DNA of 64,000 nucleotides. Origin: Streptomyces mirabilis. Its GTDB lineage: Bacteria > Actinomycetota > Actinomycetes > Streptomycetales > Streptomycetaceae. The position numbers were made by a program, and so were the translations under genes. This document shows, in pieces, positions 9,065 through 17,251 of the stretch (the stretch's first letter is position 1; each line of letters begins with the position of its first letter). The notes beneath the pieces were generated by a model, which saw only the letters and a list, made by a program, of their open reading frames with translations, was not told where the DNA came from and ran no database searches. The DNA lies in contig NZ_CP074102.1 of the NCBI RefSeq assembly GCF_018310535.1, positions 5,270,001-5,334,000 on the forward strand. Reading direction: 5' to 3'.

Positions 9065-9570
9065 GGCCGGTGGCGGTACAGGAGCAGGGCGCGGGCGAGG
9101 CAGGCCAGGGCGAGCGTCGACAGCAGGGCCCGTACGACGTTCCAGGCGACCCAGGTGTCCTCGAACCTCTGGCGTACGGCGGCCGGGTCGGCGATCGTCG
9201 CGGGGTTCCCGGCGTTTGCCAGGCGGTTGTTGAGCGGGATGTTCACGGCGAGCGTGAACAGGAAGGCCAGCGCGTACGCGGCGAGGGCGGCGAACACCCA
9301 CCACCGGTGGGGGGACTTCCGCGACTGCCAGGCGGAGACCGCCGTGAGGACCAGTGCGCCCATGAAGCTCAGGAAGAACACCGGGTTCTGGATCACGTCG
9401 TTGATGTTCTGCATGACCTCGATGAAGACGCGGTCGTCACTGCGGGTCAGTGACGGCATGACGTCGCAGGCGAAAATGTAGAAGACCCCGGCGATCAGGC
9501 CCATCGCGACCGTGGCCGCACCCAGGACACCTCCGGCGGTGATGCGCCGCCCCGTGCTGTTCTCTGTCAT
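9013..9570 (-). CDS. DUF1772-type membrane protein
   Basis: 185 residues with four predicted membrane segments: near residues 12-34, 62-82, 92-112 and 145-165. NIPLNNRLA in the middle and the W-N-x-VR helix near the end are characteristic of DUF1772 (anthrone oxygenase-like) proteins. The function is unknown for most members. It reads toward nnaR and overlaps its 3' end. It is divergent from a CGNR zinc-finger regulator, a common arrangement in which the regulator controls its neighbour. Confidence 0.7.
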   Translation of the reverse strand: MTENSTGRRITAGGVLGAATVAMGLIAGVFYIFACDVMPSLTRSDDRVFIEVMQNINDVIQNPVFFLSFMGALVLTAVSAWQSRKSPHRWWVFAALAAYALAFLFTLAVNIPLNNRLANAGNPATIADPAAVRQRFEDTWVAWNVVRALLSTLALACLARALLLYRHRPYTSAYLESAAGSSASR

Positions 9571-9750
9571 GTCATCGAGTCAACCGGCGTGGTGCGGCTG
9601 CGGACATGGCCGAGGCGCGCGGTCCCATAAGCGGGCGTCCACCCCCCCTGACCGGCACAGGTCTTCCGGTCGCGGGTGCAGCCATGCACTGTAGGGGGTA
9701 CGACCCCTACCGACCCCTCACGGCGGTAACCCCAAGGTGGTGACAGGCGC

Positions 9751-10338
9751 ATGGCATCGGGCATGGCCACGGCCTCGTACGAGCTGAGGTTCGACTCCGG
9801 GCGGATCTGCCTGGACCTCCTGGCGACCACCCATCCCGAGGAACGGCTCGACGCGGTGGACCGGTTGCGCGCCTGGATCACCCGCTCCGGGCTGGTCCCC
9901 GCGGGCACCCCGCTCGCGGCGGCCGACATCTCCTGGCTCGTGGGCTTTCACGAACTACGTGCCCATGTCGCCCAGTTGGTCCGCGGTGAGCTGGACGCGC
10001 GGCCCGCCGACACCGCGCTCGCCCGCGTCAACGCCGTCGCGCTCGCCGCCCCGCCCGCCCCCTGGGCCGTACGCGCGGACGACGGCTCGCTGCGGCGTCG
10101 GCTGCACACCCCGCCCGGCTGCCCCGGGCTGCTCGCCGTCATCGCCCGCGACGCCCTCGAACTGCTCACCGACCCGGTGGCGCGCGCGAGCCTCAGACAG
10201 TGCGAGGGGGACAACTGCCCGATCGTCTACCTCGACACCTCCCGGGGGCGGCGCCGACGGTGGTGTTCCAGCGAGGTGTGCGGAAACCGGGAGCGGGTGG
10301 CCCGGCACCGGCGCCGGGCGGCCCTCGCCCGCGCGTGA
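9751..10338 (+). CDS. CGNR zinc-finger (ABATE domain) regulator
   Basis: 195 residues. The N-terminal half is the ABATE domain typical of stress-induced actinobacterial regulators (YELRFDSGRICLDLLAT, then ERLDAVDRLRAW). The C-terminus is a zinc finger with C-x4-C (CEGDNCPIVYLDTSRGR) followed by WCSSEVCGNRERVARHR, which contains the defining CGNR. It probably binds DNA and controls the divergent DUF1772 gene. The 180 bp between the two genes hold both promoters. ATG 9763 is an alternative start twelve bases downstream, and no strong ribosome site decides between them. Confidence 0.8.
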   Translation: MASGMATASYELRFDSGRICLDLLATTHPEERLDAVDRLRAWITRSGLVPAGTPLAAADISWLVGFHELRAHVAQLVRGELDARPADTALARVNAVALAAPPAPWAVRADDGSLRRRLHTPPGCPGLLAVIARDALELLTDPVARASLRQCEGDNCPIVYLDTSRGRRRRWCSSEVCGNRERVARHRRRAALARA

Positions 10339-10528
10339 ACCGTGTATGAAACGCGTCACAGCGTCCCGGTCTCGGCGACGCGATCCGGAGCCTTCGCTTC
10401 ACCCCTATGTGATGTGTCGATCGCTTGAAGTGATCAACAAACTTCCTTCACAACTATTCCAAGAAATATGTCCCACCTCTTTGAACATGCGCACGCCCAG
10501 ACACGTACTCCGGGACGAGCGACCGACT

Positions 10529-10540
10529 GGGGGATCCCCC
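10529..10540. promoter_or_regulatory. GGGGGATCCCCC palindrome before sigU-like gene
   Basis: A perfect 12-bp palindrome lies eight bases before the GGAGG ribosome site of the sigma factor gene. The upstream stretch 10420-10480 is unusually AT-rich for this window and probably carries the promoter. The palindrome could be an operator or a small mRNA hairpin. Confidence 0.4.
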
Positions 10541-10557
10541 GGACACCGGAGGTAGGC

Positions 10558-11148
10558 GTGCGCAAGGATTCCGCCGTGGCTGATGAACGAAGGTCAAGGG
10601 CCCGACATCGCATGAATCCGTCTGCGTCGGCTTCGTCGAACGAACCCGACGAGGAGCTGATGCGTGCGCTGTACCGGGAACACGCGGGTCCGTTGCTCGC
10701 GTATGTGCTGCGGCTGGTCGCGGGGGATCGGCAGCGTGCCGAGGACGTTGTGCAGGAAACACTCATCCGTGCCTGGAAGAACGCCGGTCAGCTCAATCGG
10801 GCGACCGGTTCGGTACGACCCTGGCTGGTGACGGTCGCCCGGCGCATCGTCATCGACGGCCACCGCAGCCGGCAGGCCCGGCCGCAGGAGGTGGACCCGT
10901 CACCGCTGGAGGTCATCCCCGCGGAGGACGAGATCGACAAGGCGTTGTGGCTGATGACACTGTCGGACGCGCTGGACGACCTGACCCCTGCTCACAGGGA
11001 AGTTCTGGTCGAAACGTACTTCAAAGGGCGTACGGTCAATGAGGCGGCCGAGACGCTCGGCATACCCAGCGGCACCGTGCGCTCCCGGGTGTTCTACGCC
11101 CTGCGGTCGATGAAGCTGGCGCTGGAGGAGCGGGGGGTGACGGCATGA
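10558..11148 (+). CDS. sigU: ECF sigma factor, SigU-like
   Basis: 196 residues from GTG 10558, which has GGAGG at 10548-10552. Region 2 begins LMRALYREHAGPLLAYVLRL and has the RAEDVVQETLIRAW core-binding helix. Region 4 has LTPAHREVLVETYFKGRTVN and the helix-turn-helix IPSGTVRSRVFYALRSMKLAL. There is no sigma region 3, as expected for ECF factors. The ATGA overlap with a gene for a membrane anti-sigma factor shows a coupled pair. By remembered synteny this is SigU, which in S. coelicolor is linked to protein secretion and differentiation. The ECF class is certain, the SigU name less so. Confidence 0.75.
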   Translation: MRKDSAVADERRSRARHRMNPSASASSNEPDEELMRALYREHAGPLLAYVLRLVAGDRQRAEDVVQETLIRAWKNAGQLNRATGSVRPWLVTVARRIVIDGHRSRQARPQEVDPSPLEVIPAEDEIDKALWLMTLSDALDDLTPAHREVLVETYFKGRTVNEAAETLGIPSGTVRSRVFYALRSMKLALEERGVTA

Positions 11149-11975
11149 ACGCATACGGGGGTTACGGAACAGGCGGTCCAGGAGCCATGCAGGGACCACG
11201 GGGACAACAGAACCCCGGTGACAACATTCACGAAACCGTCGGCGCCTACGCCCTCGGCATCCTCGACGACGCCGAAGCGACAGCCTTCGAGGCCCATCTC
11301 GCCACCTGTGAGTGGTGCGGCCAGCAGCTCGACGAGCTCGCCGGGATGGAACCGATGCTCGCCGCGCTCGCGGATCTGCCCGCCTCGCAGGGCACCCCGG
11401 CCATCGGGGAGTCGCTGGCCGCCCGCCCGAGCCCACAGCTCGCGGAACGGCTGGTCGACGAGGTGTCGGAGCGACGCGCGGTCAAGCGTCGGCGCGGCCT
11501 CTACCTCGTGGCGGCCGCGGCCGCGCTGATCATCGGCGGCCCGCTGACGGTGATGGCCGTCAACGGCGGCGGCACCACCACCACCGCGTCGCCCGATTCG
11601 GCGATGGCCACCAGCCCGGCCAAGGCCGCCTTCGACGTCATGACGGACAAGAAGTCGGCCACGGACCCGAGCACCAAGGTCAACGCCGTCGTCGCGATCG
11701 AGAAGAAGGACTGGGGCACCCACGCCGTCCTCCAGCTCAAGAACGTCAAGGGCCCGCTGAAGTGCTCCCTGATCGCCGTCGGCAAGAACGGCGAGCGCGA
11801 GACGGTGACCTCCTGGTCGGTCCCGAACTGGGGCTACGGCATCGCGAACGCCAAGACGGAAGAGGCGAAGAAGCCCCTCTACGTCCACGGCGGCGCGGCC
11901 TTCAACCCGAACGAGATCGACCACTTCGAGGTCATGACCTTCGACGGGAAGCGGCTCGTCGAGGTGAACGTGTGA
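11145..11975 (+). CDS. rsuA: Membrane-anchored anti-sigma factor, RsuA-like
   Basis: 276 residues. After a short Gly-rich leader comes a zinc-binding anti-sigma domain: H-E-x-VGAYALGILDDAEATAFEAH then C-x2-C (CEWCGQQLDEL), giving the H-x3-C-x2-C type centre. A membrane helix follows (LYLVAAAAALIIGGPLTVMAV, near residue 125), then an extracytoplasmic domain of about 130 residues. It should hold the sigma factor at the membrane until a signal releases it. The start overlaps the sigma stop. An inverted repeat beyond the stop may end the transcript. Confidence 0.8.
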   Translation: MNAYGGYGTGGPGAMQGPRGQQNPGDNIHETVGAYALGILDDAEATAFEAHLATCEWCGQQLDELAGMEPMLAALADLPASQGTPAIGESLAARPSPQLAERLVDEVSERRAVKRRRGLYLVAAAAALIIGGPLTVMAVNGGGTTTTASPDSAMATSPAKAAFDVMTDKKSATDPSTKVNAVVAIEKKDWGTHAVLQLKNVKGPLKCSLIAVGKNGERETVTSWSVPNWGYGIANAKTEEAKKPLYVHGGAAFNPNEIDHFEVMTFDGKRLVEVNV

Positions 11976-12005
11976 GCGATCTCAGGGCGCGCACGTAGCC
12001 TCACG

Positions 12006-12057
12006 GGGCCCCCTTCGCGTACGGTTGACGGCTGCCCAGCACGTCAGAAGGGGGCCC
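12006..12057 (+). promoter_or_regulatory. Inverted repeat overlapping helD-like ribosome binding site
   Basis: GGGCCCCCTTC at 12006-12016 and GAAGGGGGCCC at 12047-12057 are perfect 11-bp arms around a 30-nt loop. The right arm contains the whole GAAGGGGG ribosome site of the helicase gene, whose GTG is at 12059. A possible -10 (TACGGT, 12020-12025) lies in the loop. It could be a terminator for rsuA, a DNA operator, or a stem that hides the ribosome site if transcription starts upstream. Confidence 0.6.
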
Positions 12058-12058
12058 G

Positions 12059-14485
12059 GTGGCCGCTCAGGCTCAGCAGGAAACCGCGCTCGACCAGATC
12101 CACGATTCCGCACAGGACGATTCCGTACGGGATCGTGAGATCAGCGTCGAGCAGCAACATCTGGACCGGGTGTACCGGCGCCTCGAGGAGAAGATCCACG
12201 AGGCGGAGTTCCTGATGAACGACGCCGCCCAGCGCGGCCAGGTCGGTACACCGGGGGCGCTCGCGGAGCGCGACGCCCAGGTGTTCCGCGCGGGGATTCA
12301 TCTGAATCGCCTGAACAACGAGTTCGAGGACTTCCTCTTCGGCCGGATCGACCTGCTGCTCGGGAAGGACGGACAGAAGGGCCCGGACGGCGCCTACACG
12401 GCCGTCGAACCGGCCGAGGGTGTCGTACAGGTGGACGAGACCGGTCAGTACGCCTCCATCGCCGAGACGCTCCACATCGGCCGCATCGGGGTGCTGGACG
12501 CGGACTACGCGCCGCTGGTCATCGACTGGCGGGCGCCCGCCGCGGCCCCCTTCTACCGCTCGACACCGGTCGACCCGGGCCGCGTCGTACGCCGCCGGGT
12601 CATCCGCTCCAAGGGCCGCAAGGTCCTCGGCGTCGAGGACGACCTGATGCGCCCCGAGCTCAAGGCCACCCTCGACGGCCGGGAACTCCCGGTGATCGGC
12701 GACGGCGCCCTGATGGCCGCGCTCGGCCAGGCCCGCAGCCACACCATGCGCGACATCGTGGCGTCCATCCAGGCCGAACAGGACCTGGTGATCCGCGCCC
12801 CCGCCGCGTCGGTGACCTACGTGGAGGGCGGCCCCGGCACCGGCAAGACGGCCGTGGCCCTGCACCGGGCGGCCTACCTCCTCTACCAGGACCGCCGTCG
12901 GTACGCGGGCGGCATCCTGATCGTCTCCCCGACCCCGCTCCTGGTCGCCTACACCGAGGGCGTGCTGCCCTCCCTCGGTGAGGAGGGCCAGGTCGCCATC
13001 CGCGCCATCGGCTCCCTCGTCGACGGCGCGGAGGCCACCCTGTACGACTCCCCGGCCGTCGCCCGCGCCAAGGGCTCGTACAGGATGCTCAAGGTGCTGC
13101 GGAAGGCCGCCCGGGGCGCGCTGGAGACACCCGGCACCGGCGCGGGCCGGTCCACCGCCGACCGGGACCGGTCGGAGCAGCTCGCCTTCGGGGAGGAGGC
13201 CACCCCGGCCCCCGCGGGCACCCCCACCCGTCTGCGTGTCGTCGCCTTCGGGCGGCGCCTGGAGCTGGAGGCCGCCGAGCTCGACCGCATCAAGCACAAC
13301 GCGCTGAGCGGGACCGCGCCGGTGAACCTGCTGCGCCCGCGCGCCCGCAAACTGCTGCTGGACGCGCTGTGGGCGAAGTCCGGGGCCGGTACGCGGCACA
13401 CGGACCCGGAGCTGGCCGCCGAGCTGCGGTCGTCCTTCGACGAGGACGTCGCCTCCGAGGACAGCTTCATCGACTTCGTGAACGCGTGGTGGCCGGAACT
13501 GACCCCGCGGGGCGTCCTCGCCGCCATGGCCGACGAGCGGCGCCTCGGCCGCTGGGCGCGGCGGATCCTCAACCCCGGCGAGGTGCGCCGGGTCGCGCGC
13601 TCGCTCAAGCGGGACGGGCTGTCCGTCCACGACGTGGCGATGCTGGACGAGCTCCAGGCGATCCTGGGGATGCCCGTCCGGCCCCGCAGGCGCCGCGAGC
13701 TGGACCCGCTGGACCAGCTCACCGGTCTCGAGGAGCTCATGCCCGAACGCGAGGAGTCGCAGCGCGAGCGGGCCGAGCGGCTGGCGCAGGAGCGCGTCGA
13801 GTACGCGCACGTCATCGTCGACGAGGCGCAGGACCTCACGCCCATGCAGTGGCGGATGGTGGGCAGACGCGGCCGGCAGGCCACCTGGACCGTCGTGGGC
13901 GACCCGGCGCAGTCCTCGTGGTCGGACCCGGACGAGGCCGCGGAGGCCCGTGACGAGGCCCTGGGAAGCCGCCCCCGGCGCCGCTTCACCCTCACCGTCA
14001 ACTACCGCAACCCCGCCGAGATCGCCGAGCTGGCCGCCAAGGTCCTCGCCCTCGCCATGCCCGGCTCCGAGTCCCCCTCGGCCGTACGGTCCACCGGGGT
14101 CGAGCCGCGTTTCGTGGCGACGAACAACGCGGGCGCCGTCGTACGGGACTCGCTCGCGGGGACCGTGCGCGCCGAGGCCGCGCGCCTGCTGGACCGTGTG
14201 GACGGCACGGTGGGCGTCGTGGTGGCCATGAACCGGCGCGAGGAGGCCGCCCGCTGGCTGGCCGGGCTCGGCGAACGGGTGGTGGCACTCGGGAGCCTGG
14301 AGGCGAAGGGACTGGAGTACGACGCGACGGTGGTCGTCTCGCCGGCGGAGATCGCCGACGAGTCGCCCGCGGGGCTGCGGGTGCTGTACGTCGCCCTCAC
14401 CCGGGCCACGCAGCAGCTGACGATCGTCTCCGGCGACCGCGACGAACCCGACGCGAGCGGGGTGCCGGATCTGCTCCGGGACTGA
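12059..14485 (+). CDS. HelD/HelR-type RNA polymerase-associated UvrD-like helicase
   Basis: 808 residues from GTG 12059. The N-terminus is a long charged coiled coil (about residues 20-90: EQQHLDRVYRRLEEKIHEAE), which in HelD enters the secondary channel of RNA polymerase. The superfamily 1 Walker A is GGPGTGKTAVALHRAAYLLY near residue 258. Motif II is VIVDEAQDLTPMQWRM, then VGDPAQSSW, NYRNPAEIAELA, and LRVLYVALTRATQQL near the C-terminus. An unconserved middle of about 400 residues matches the clamp-opening domain. Known HelD proteins detach RNA polymerase from DNA, and the Streptomyces HelR form gives rifamycin tolerance. I see no rifamycin-associated palindrome upstream, so this may be the housekeeping member. 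Confidence 0.75.
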   Translation: MAAQAQQETALDQIHDSAQDDSVRDREISVEQQHLDRVYRRLEEKIHEAEFLMNDAAQRGQVGTPGALAERDAQVFRAGIHLNRLNNEFEDFLFGRIDLLLGKDGQKGPDGAYTAVEPAEGVVQVDETGQYASIAETLHIGRIGVLDADYAPLVIDWRAPAAAPFYRSTPVDPGRVVRRRVIRSKGRKVLGVEDDLMRPELKATLDGRELPVIGDGALMAALGQARSHTMRDIVASIQAEQDLVIRAPAASVTYVEGGPGTGKTAVALHRAAYLLYQDRRRYAGGILIVSPTPLLVAYTEGVLPSLGEEGQVAIRAIGSLVDGAEATLYDSPAVARAKGSYRMLKVLRKAARGALETPGTGAGRSTADRDRSEQLAFGEEATPAPAGTPTRLRVVAFGRRLELEAAELDRIKHNALSGTAPVNLLRPRARKLLLDALWAKSGAGTRHTDPELAAELRSSFDEDVASEDSFIDFVNAWWPELTPRGVLAAMADERRLGRWARRILNPGEVRRVARSLKRDGLSVHDVAMLDELQAILGMPVRPRRRRELDPLDQLTGLEELMPEREESQRERAERLAQERVEYAHVIVDEAQDLTPMQWRMVGRRGRQATWTVVGDPAQSSWSDPDEAAEARDEALGSRPRRRFTLTVNYRNPAEIAELAAKVLALAMPGSESPSAVRSTGVEPRFVATNNAGAVVRDSLAGTVRAEAARLLDRVDGTVGVVVAMNRREEAARWLAGLGERVVALGSLEAKGLEYDATVVVSPAEIADESPAGLRVLYVALTRATQQLTIVSGDRDEPDASGVPDLLRD

Positions 14486-14529
14486 CGCCCCCGGGGGCCG
14501 ACGCCCCAAATGAACTCTCGGGGTGGGAA

Positions 14530-14557
14530 TTGCCTTACGGGGATCGTTTGTTACCTT
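14530..14557 (+). promoter_or_regulatory. Candidate promoter of small RNA
   Basis: TTGCCT at 14530-14535 and TACCTT at 14552-14557 are 16 bp apart, close to the consensus for the vegetative sigma factor, in a stretch with no open coding frame. Transcription would start near 14564. Confidence 0.45.
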
Positions 14558-14563
14558 GGATGT

Positions 14564-14695
14564 GACACCGGCCCGATCCAAGCCCCCGGGCCCAACCTTC
14601 GTCGCTACGAGCGACCACTTGCCGCGAGGCGAGCATGGCGGGTCGGTGTCACTGAACGAGGAGAGGCTCACGTCACCTGACGTGAGCCTCTTTCG
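14564..14695 (+). ncRNA. Candidate structured small RNA between helD-like and malic enzyme genes
   Basis: The 413 bp between the helicase and malic enzyme genes carry a complete small transcription unit. A promoter-like pair is at 14530-14557. A hairpin GTCGCT-ACG-AGCGAC is at 14601-14615, and a GCC/GGC stem at about 14621-14630. The unit ends in a perfect 14-bp terminator-like hairpin at 14662-14691. The expected RNA is about 130 nt. No convincing open frame fits. It could be a free small RNA or a leader with a terminator for the malic enzyme mRNA, since that gene starts 200 bp further on in the same direction. Confidence 0.5.
14662..14691 (+). terminator. Strong 14-bp hairpin
   Basis: AGAGGCTCACGTCA pairs perfectly with TGACGTGAGCCTCT across a two-base loop, followed by TTCGTTGT. 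It has the form of an intrinsic terminator and is the strongest hairpin in this intergenic region. Confidence 0.7.
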
Positions 14696-14898
14696 TTGTC
14701 CGGCTTTCGTCGGCCGACCGTTTCCCCTGGGGTCACGTATTCTCGTATGGTGAAAGTTGCCTTCCGAAATCGCGCGCCCTGTCTGCGAACAAAACGTTCG
14801 CAATCCGGGGCGGCTACCACGTACTGAGGGGTAGGTGCGACGATCGGACGGCGTACCCGCGACACAGCAGTACACGGTGAAAGCAGAGGAAGTCGGCC

Positions 14899-16320
14899 AT
14901 GGCAACGGCGCCCAGCGTCTCCTACTCGATTACGGTCCGACTGGAGGTGCCCGCGAGCGGAACCGCGGTCTCCCAGATCACCACGGCCGTAGAGTCCCAC
15001 GGAGGCTCGGTGACCGGCCTCGACGTGACCGCCTCAGGCCACGAGAAGCTCCGGATCGACGTCACCATCGCGGCGACCTCCACGGCCCACGCCGACGAGA
15101 TCGTCCAGCAGCTGCGCGGCATCGAGGGCGTCACGCTCGGCAAGGTCTCCGACCGTACGTTCCTCATGCACCTCGGCGGCAAGATCGAGATGCAGTCCAA
15201 GCACCCGATCCGCAACCGTGACGACCTCTCCATGATCTACACCCCGGGTGTGGCCCGCGTGTGCATGGCGATCGCCGAGAACCCCGAGGACGCCCGCCGC
15301 CTCACCATCAAGCGCAACTCCGTTGCGGTCGTGACGGACGGCTCCGCCGTGCTGGGCCTCGGGAACATCGGCCCGATGGCCGCCCTCCCGGTCATGGAGG
15401 GCAAGGCGGCCCTCTTCAAGCGCTTCGCCGGCATCGACGCCTGGCCGATCTGCCTGGACACCCAGGACACCGACGCGATCGTCGAGATCGTCAAGGCCAT
15501 CGCCCCCGGCTTCGCGGGCATCAACCTGGAGGACATCTCCGCGCCGCGCTGCTTCGAGATCGAGGCCCGGCTGCGCGAGGCCCTCGACATCCCCGTCTTC
15601 CACGACGACCAGCACGGCACCGCGATCGTCGTCCTCGCCGCCCTCACCAACGCCCTGCGCGTGGCGGGCAAGGCCATCAGTGACATCCGGGTCGTCATGT
15701 CCGGCGCGGGCGCGGCCGGTACGGCCATCCTGAAGCTGCTCATCGCCGCGGGCGTCAAGAACGCCGTCGTCGCCGACATCCACGGTGTCGTGCATGCGGA
15801 CCGCGCGGACCTCGTCGACGCGGCCTCCGATTCGCCGCTGCGTTGGATCGCCGACAACACCAACCCCGAGGGCCTCACGGGCACGTTGAAGGAGGCCGTG
15901 CGCGGCGCCGACGTGTTCATCGGCGTCTCCGCCCCGAACGTGCTCGACGGCGACGACGTGGCCGCCATGGCCGAGGGCGCCATCGTGTTCGCGCTCGCGA
16001 ACCCCGACCCCGAGGTCGACCCGGCAATCGCCCGCCAGACCGCGGCAGTTGTCGCCACCGGCCGCTCCGACTTCCCCAACCAGATCAACAACGTGCTGGT
16101 CTTCCCGGGCGTCTTCCGCGGCCTCCTGGACGCCCAGTCCCGCACCGTCAACACCGAGATGATGCTGGCCGCCGCGGCCGCGCTCGCGGACGTGGTGAGC
16201 GAGGACGAGCTGAACGCGAACTACATCATCCCCAGCGTCTTCAACGACAAGGTCGCGGGCGCGGTCGCCGGAGCGGTGCGCTCCGCGGCGAAGGCGGCGG
16301 GTGTGACCGCGGCGGAGTAG
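14899..16320 (+). CDS. NAD-dependent malic enzyme with N-terminal ACT-like domain
   Basis: 473 residues. Residues 8-85 look like an ACT-type regulatory domain (YSITVRLEVPASGTAVSQIT). The malic enzyme core follows: SMIYTPGVARVCMAIAENP with the catalytic Tyr, NINLEDI-type acidic metal residues in AGINLEDISAPRCFEIE, FHDDQHGTAIVVLAAL, and a Rossmann loop VVMSGAGAAGTAILKLL. It converts malate to pyruvate and CO2, feeding acetyl-CoA and, in Streptomyces, lipid and antibiotic precursors. The GAGGAAG site before ATG 14899 supports the start. Short bacterial malic enzymes of this size prefer NAD. In S. coelicolor the equivalent position holds the NAD enzyme. Confidence 0.85.
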   Translation: MATAPSVSYSITVRLEVPASGTAVSQITTAVESHGGSVTGLDVTASGHEKLRIDVTIAATSTAHADEIVQQLRGIEGVTLGKVSDRTFLMHLGGKIEMQSKHPIRNRDDLSMIYTPGVARVCMAIAENPEDARRLTIKRNSVAVVTDGSAVLGLGNIGPMAALPVMEGKAALFKRFAGIDAWPICLDTQDTDAIVEIVKAIAPGFAGINLEDISAPRCFEIEARLREALDIPVFHDDQHGTAIVVLAALTNALRVAGKAISDIRVVMSGAGAAGTAILKLLIAAGVKNAVVADIHGVVHADRADLVDAASDSPLRWIADNTNPEGLTGTLKEAVRGADVFIGVSAPNVLDGDDVAAMAEGAIVFALANPDPEVDPAIARQTAAVVATGRSDFPNQINNVLVFPGVFRGLLDAQSRTVNTEMMLAAAAALADVVSEDELNANYIIPSVFNDKVAGAVAGAVRSAAKAAGVTAAE

Positions 16321-16345
16321 GGCACTCGGCGCTGGTGCGGGCGTC

Positions 16346-16430
16346 GCCGGGGGCTGCTGCCCCTGGACCCCTGCGCCGGCCCGGACGGCCTCGTCCTCGA
16401 ACGCCGGACGGGCCGGGCGGCCCCCGCCGG
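16346..16430. repeat. Dispersed Streptomyces intergenic repeat
   Basis: The segment with GCCGGGGGCTGCTGCCCC, GGCCTCGTCCTCGAACGCC and GGACGGGCCGGGCGG matches, from memory, an imperfect hairpin family found many times between genes in Streptomyces genomes. It lies just after the malic enzyme stop and may act as a transcription or mRNA end element. Confidence 0.5.
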
Positions 16431-16623
16431 TTGATCGCGGCCGGTGGTGGTTCGAGCGGTGTGACTTGCTGTGACGATCGCCACGACCGCGGCGCGTCGG
16501 CGCGTCGCGGGATGCGGGGTCCCTGGCGGCCCTCTAGGGTGGCGGCCAGGCTCAGGCCTCCCAGGCCCTGCGGTCCGCTGCCGGGAGCGGACGGAGCGTC
16601 ACCATACTGAGGCAGTGGCGCTT

Positions 16624-16665
16624 TTCGTGTGACTCCCAAGGGTGTTCGTGTGACTCCCAGGGGTG
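16624..16665 (+). repeat. Two tandem 21-bp repeats in hup promoter region
   Basis: TTCGTGTGACTCCCARGGGTG occurs twice head to tail (16624-16644 and 16645-16665) with a single A/G difference. It lies 180 bp before the HU gene. The rest of the 524-bp intergenic region holds a CATACT box near 16602 and a perfect GCCGCAT-N5-ATGCGGC hairpin at 16777-16795 in the likely 5' leader. Confidence 0.8.
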
Positions 16666-16844
16666 CCGGATTGGCTTTCCCGCCGCAGGTGGGGGCAGGA
16701 TGCGTCTTCGGGCGCGAGGGTCTGGCTACGGACCCGGGTCCGGGGACCGACCGAGGGCCCTGGCAGCATCGGCTTCGCCGCATCCAACATGCGGCTCCGC
16801 CGCGTGGCACGCCTCAACGGCAAGAAGAACACGGGAGTAACAAC

Positions 16845-17126
16845 ATGAACCGCAGTGAGCTGGTGGCCGCGCTGGCCGACCGCGCCGAGGTGACCCGCAA
16901 GGACGCCGACGCCGTTCTGGCCGCGTTCGCCGAGACCGTCGGCGAGATCGTCGCCAAGGGCGACGAGAAGGTCACCATCCCCGGCTTCCTGACCTTCGAG
17001 CGCACCCACCGTGCCGCTCGCACCGCGCGCAACCCGCAGACCGGCGACCCGATCCAGATCCCGGCCGGCTACAGCGTGAAGGTCTCCGCGGGCAGCAAGC
17101 TCAAGGAAGCGGCCAAGGGCAAGTAA
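16845..17126 (+). CDS. hupA: Nucleoid protein HU
   Basis: 93 residues, the normal size for the short HU of Streptomyces. It begins MNRSELVAALADRAEVTRKDADA, has the dimer core TIPGFLTFE and the DNA-binding arm RTHRAARTARNPQTGDPIQIPAG, and ends in KEAAKGK. It bends and compacts DNA as a dimer. It lacks the long Lys/Ala tail of the spore-specific HupS form. The start is ATG 16845 after GGGAGTAA. The frame is open further upstream, but that part is not HU. A strong terminator follows, shared with the convergent murA gene. Confidence 0.93.
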   Translation: MNRSELVAALADRAEVTRKDADAVLAAFAETVGEIVAKGDEKVTIPGFLTFERTHRAARTARNPQTGDPIQIPAGYSVKVSAGSKLKEAAKGK

Positions 17127-17173
17127 GCCGCGTCCGTGTGCCACGGGACGGCGCACGAACCGCAGTAACGCCA

Positions 17174-17208
17174 ATGGGGCGGCCCCCTTGACCGGGGGGC
17201 CGCCCCAT
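17174..17208. terminator. Bidirectional terminator between hupA and murA
   Basis: ATGGGGCGGCCCCC at 17174-17187 pairs with GGGGGCCGCCCCAT at 17195-17208, a 14-bp perfect stem with a seven-base loop, between two convergent genes. Confidence 0.8.
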
Positions 17209-17251
17209 CGTCGTACGTACGCCTGGAGCTGTCGCCCGGGCGCTGGCCGTG

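Noticed and set aside
12044..14905. 953-residue open frame on the minus strand opposite the helicase gene
   Set aside because: It is the antisense frame of a GC-rich gene, has no family-like blocks, and the plus strand has clear helicase motifs.
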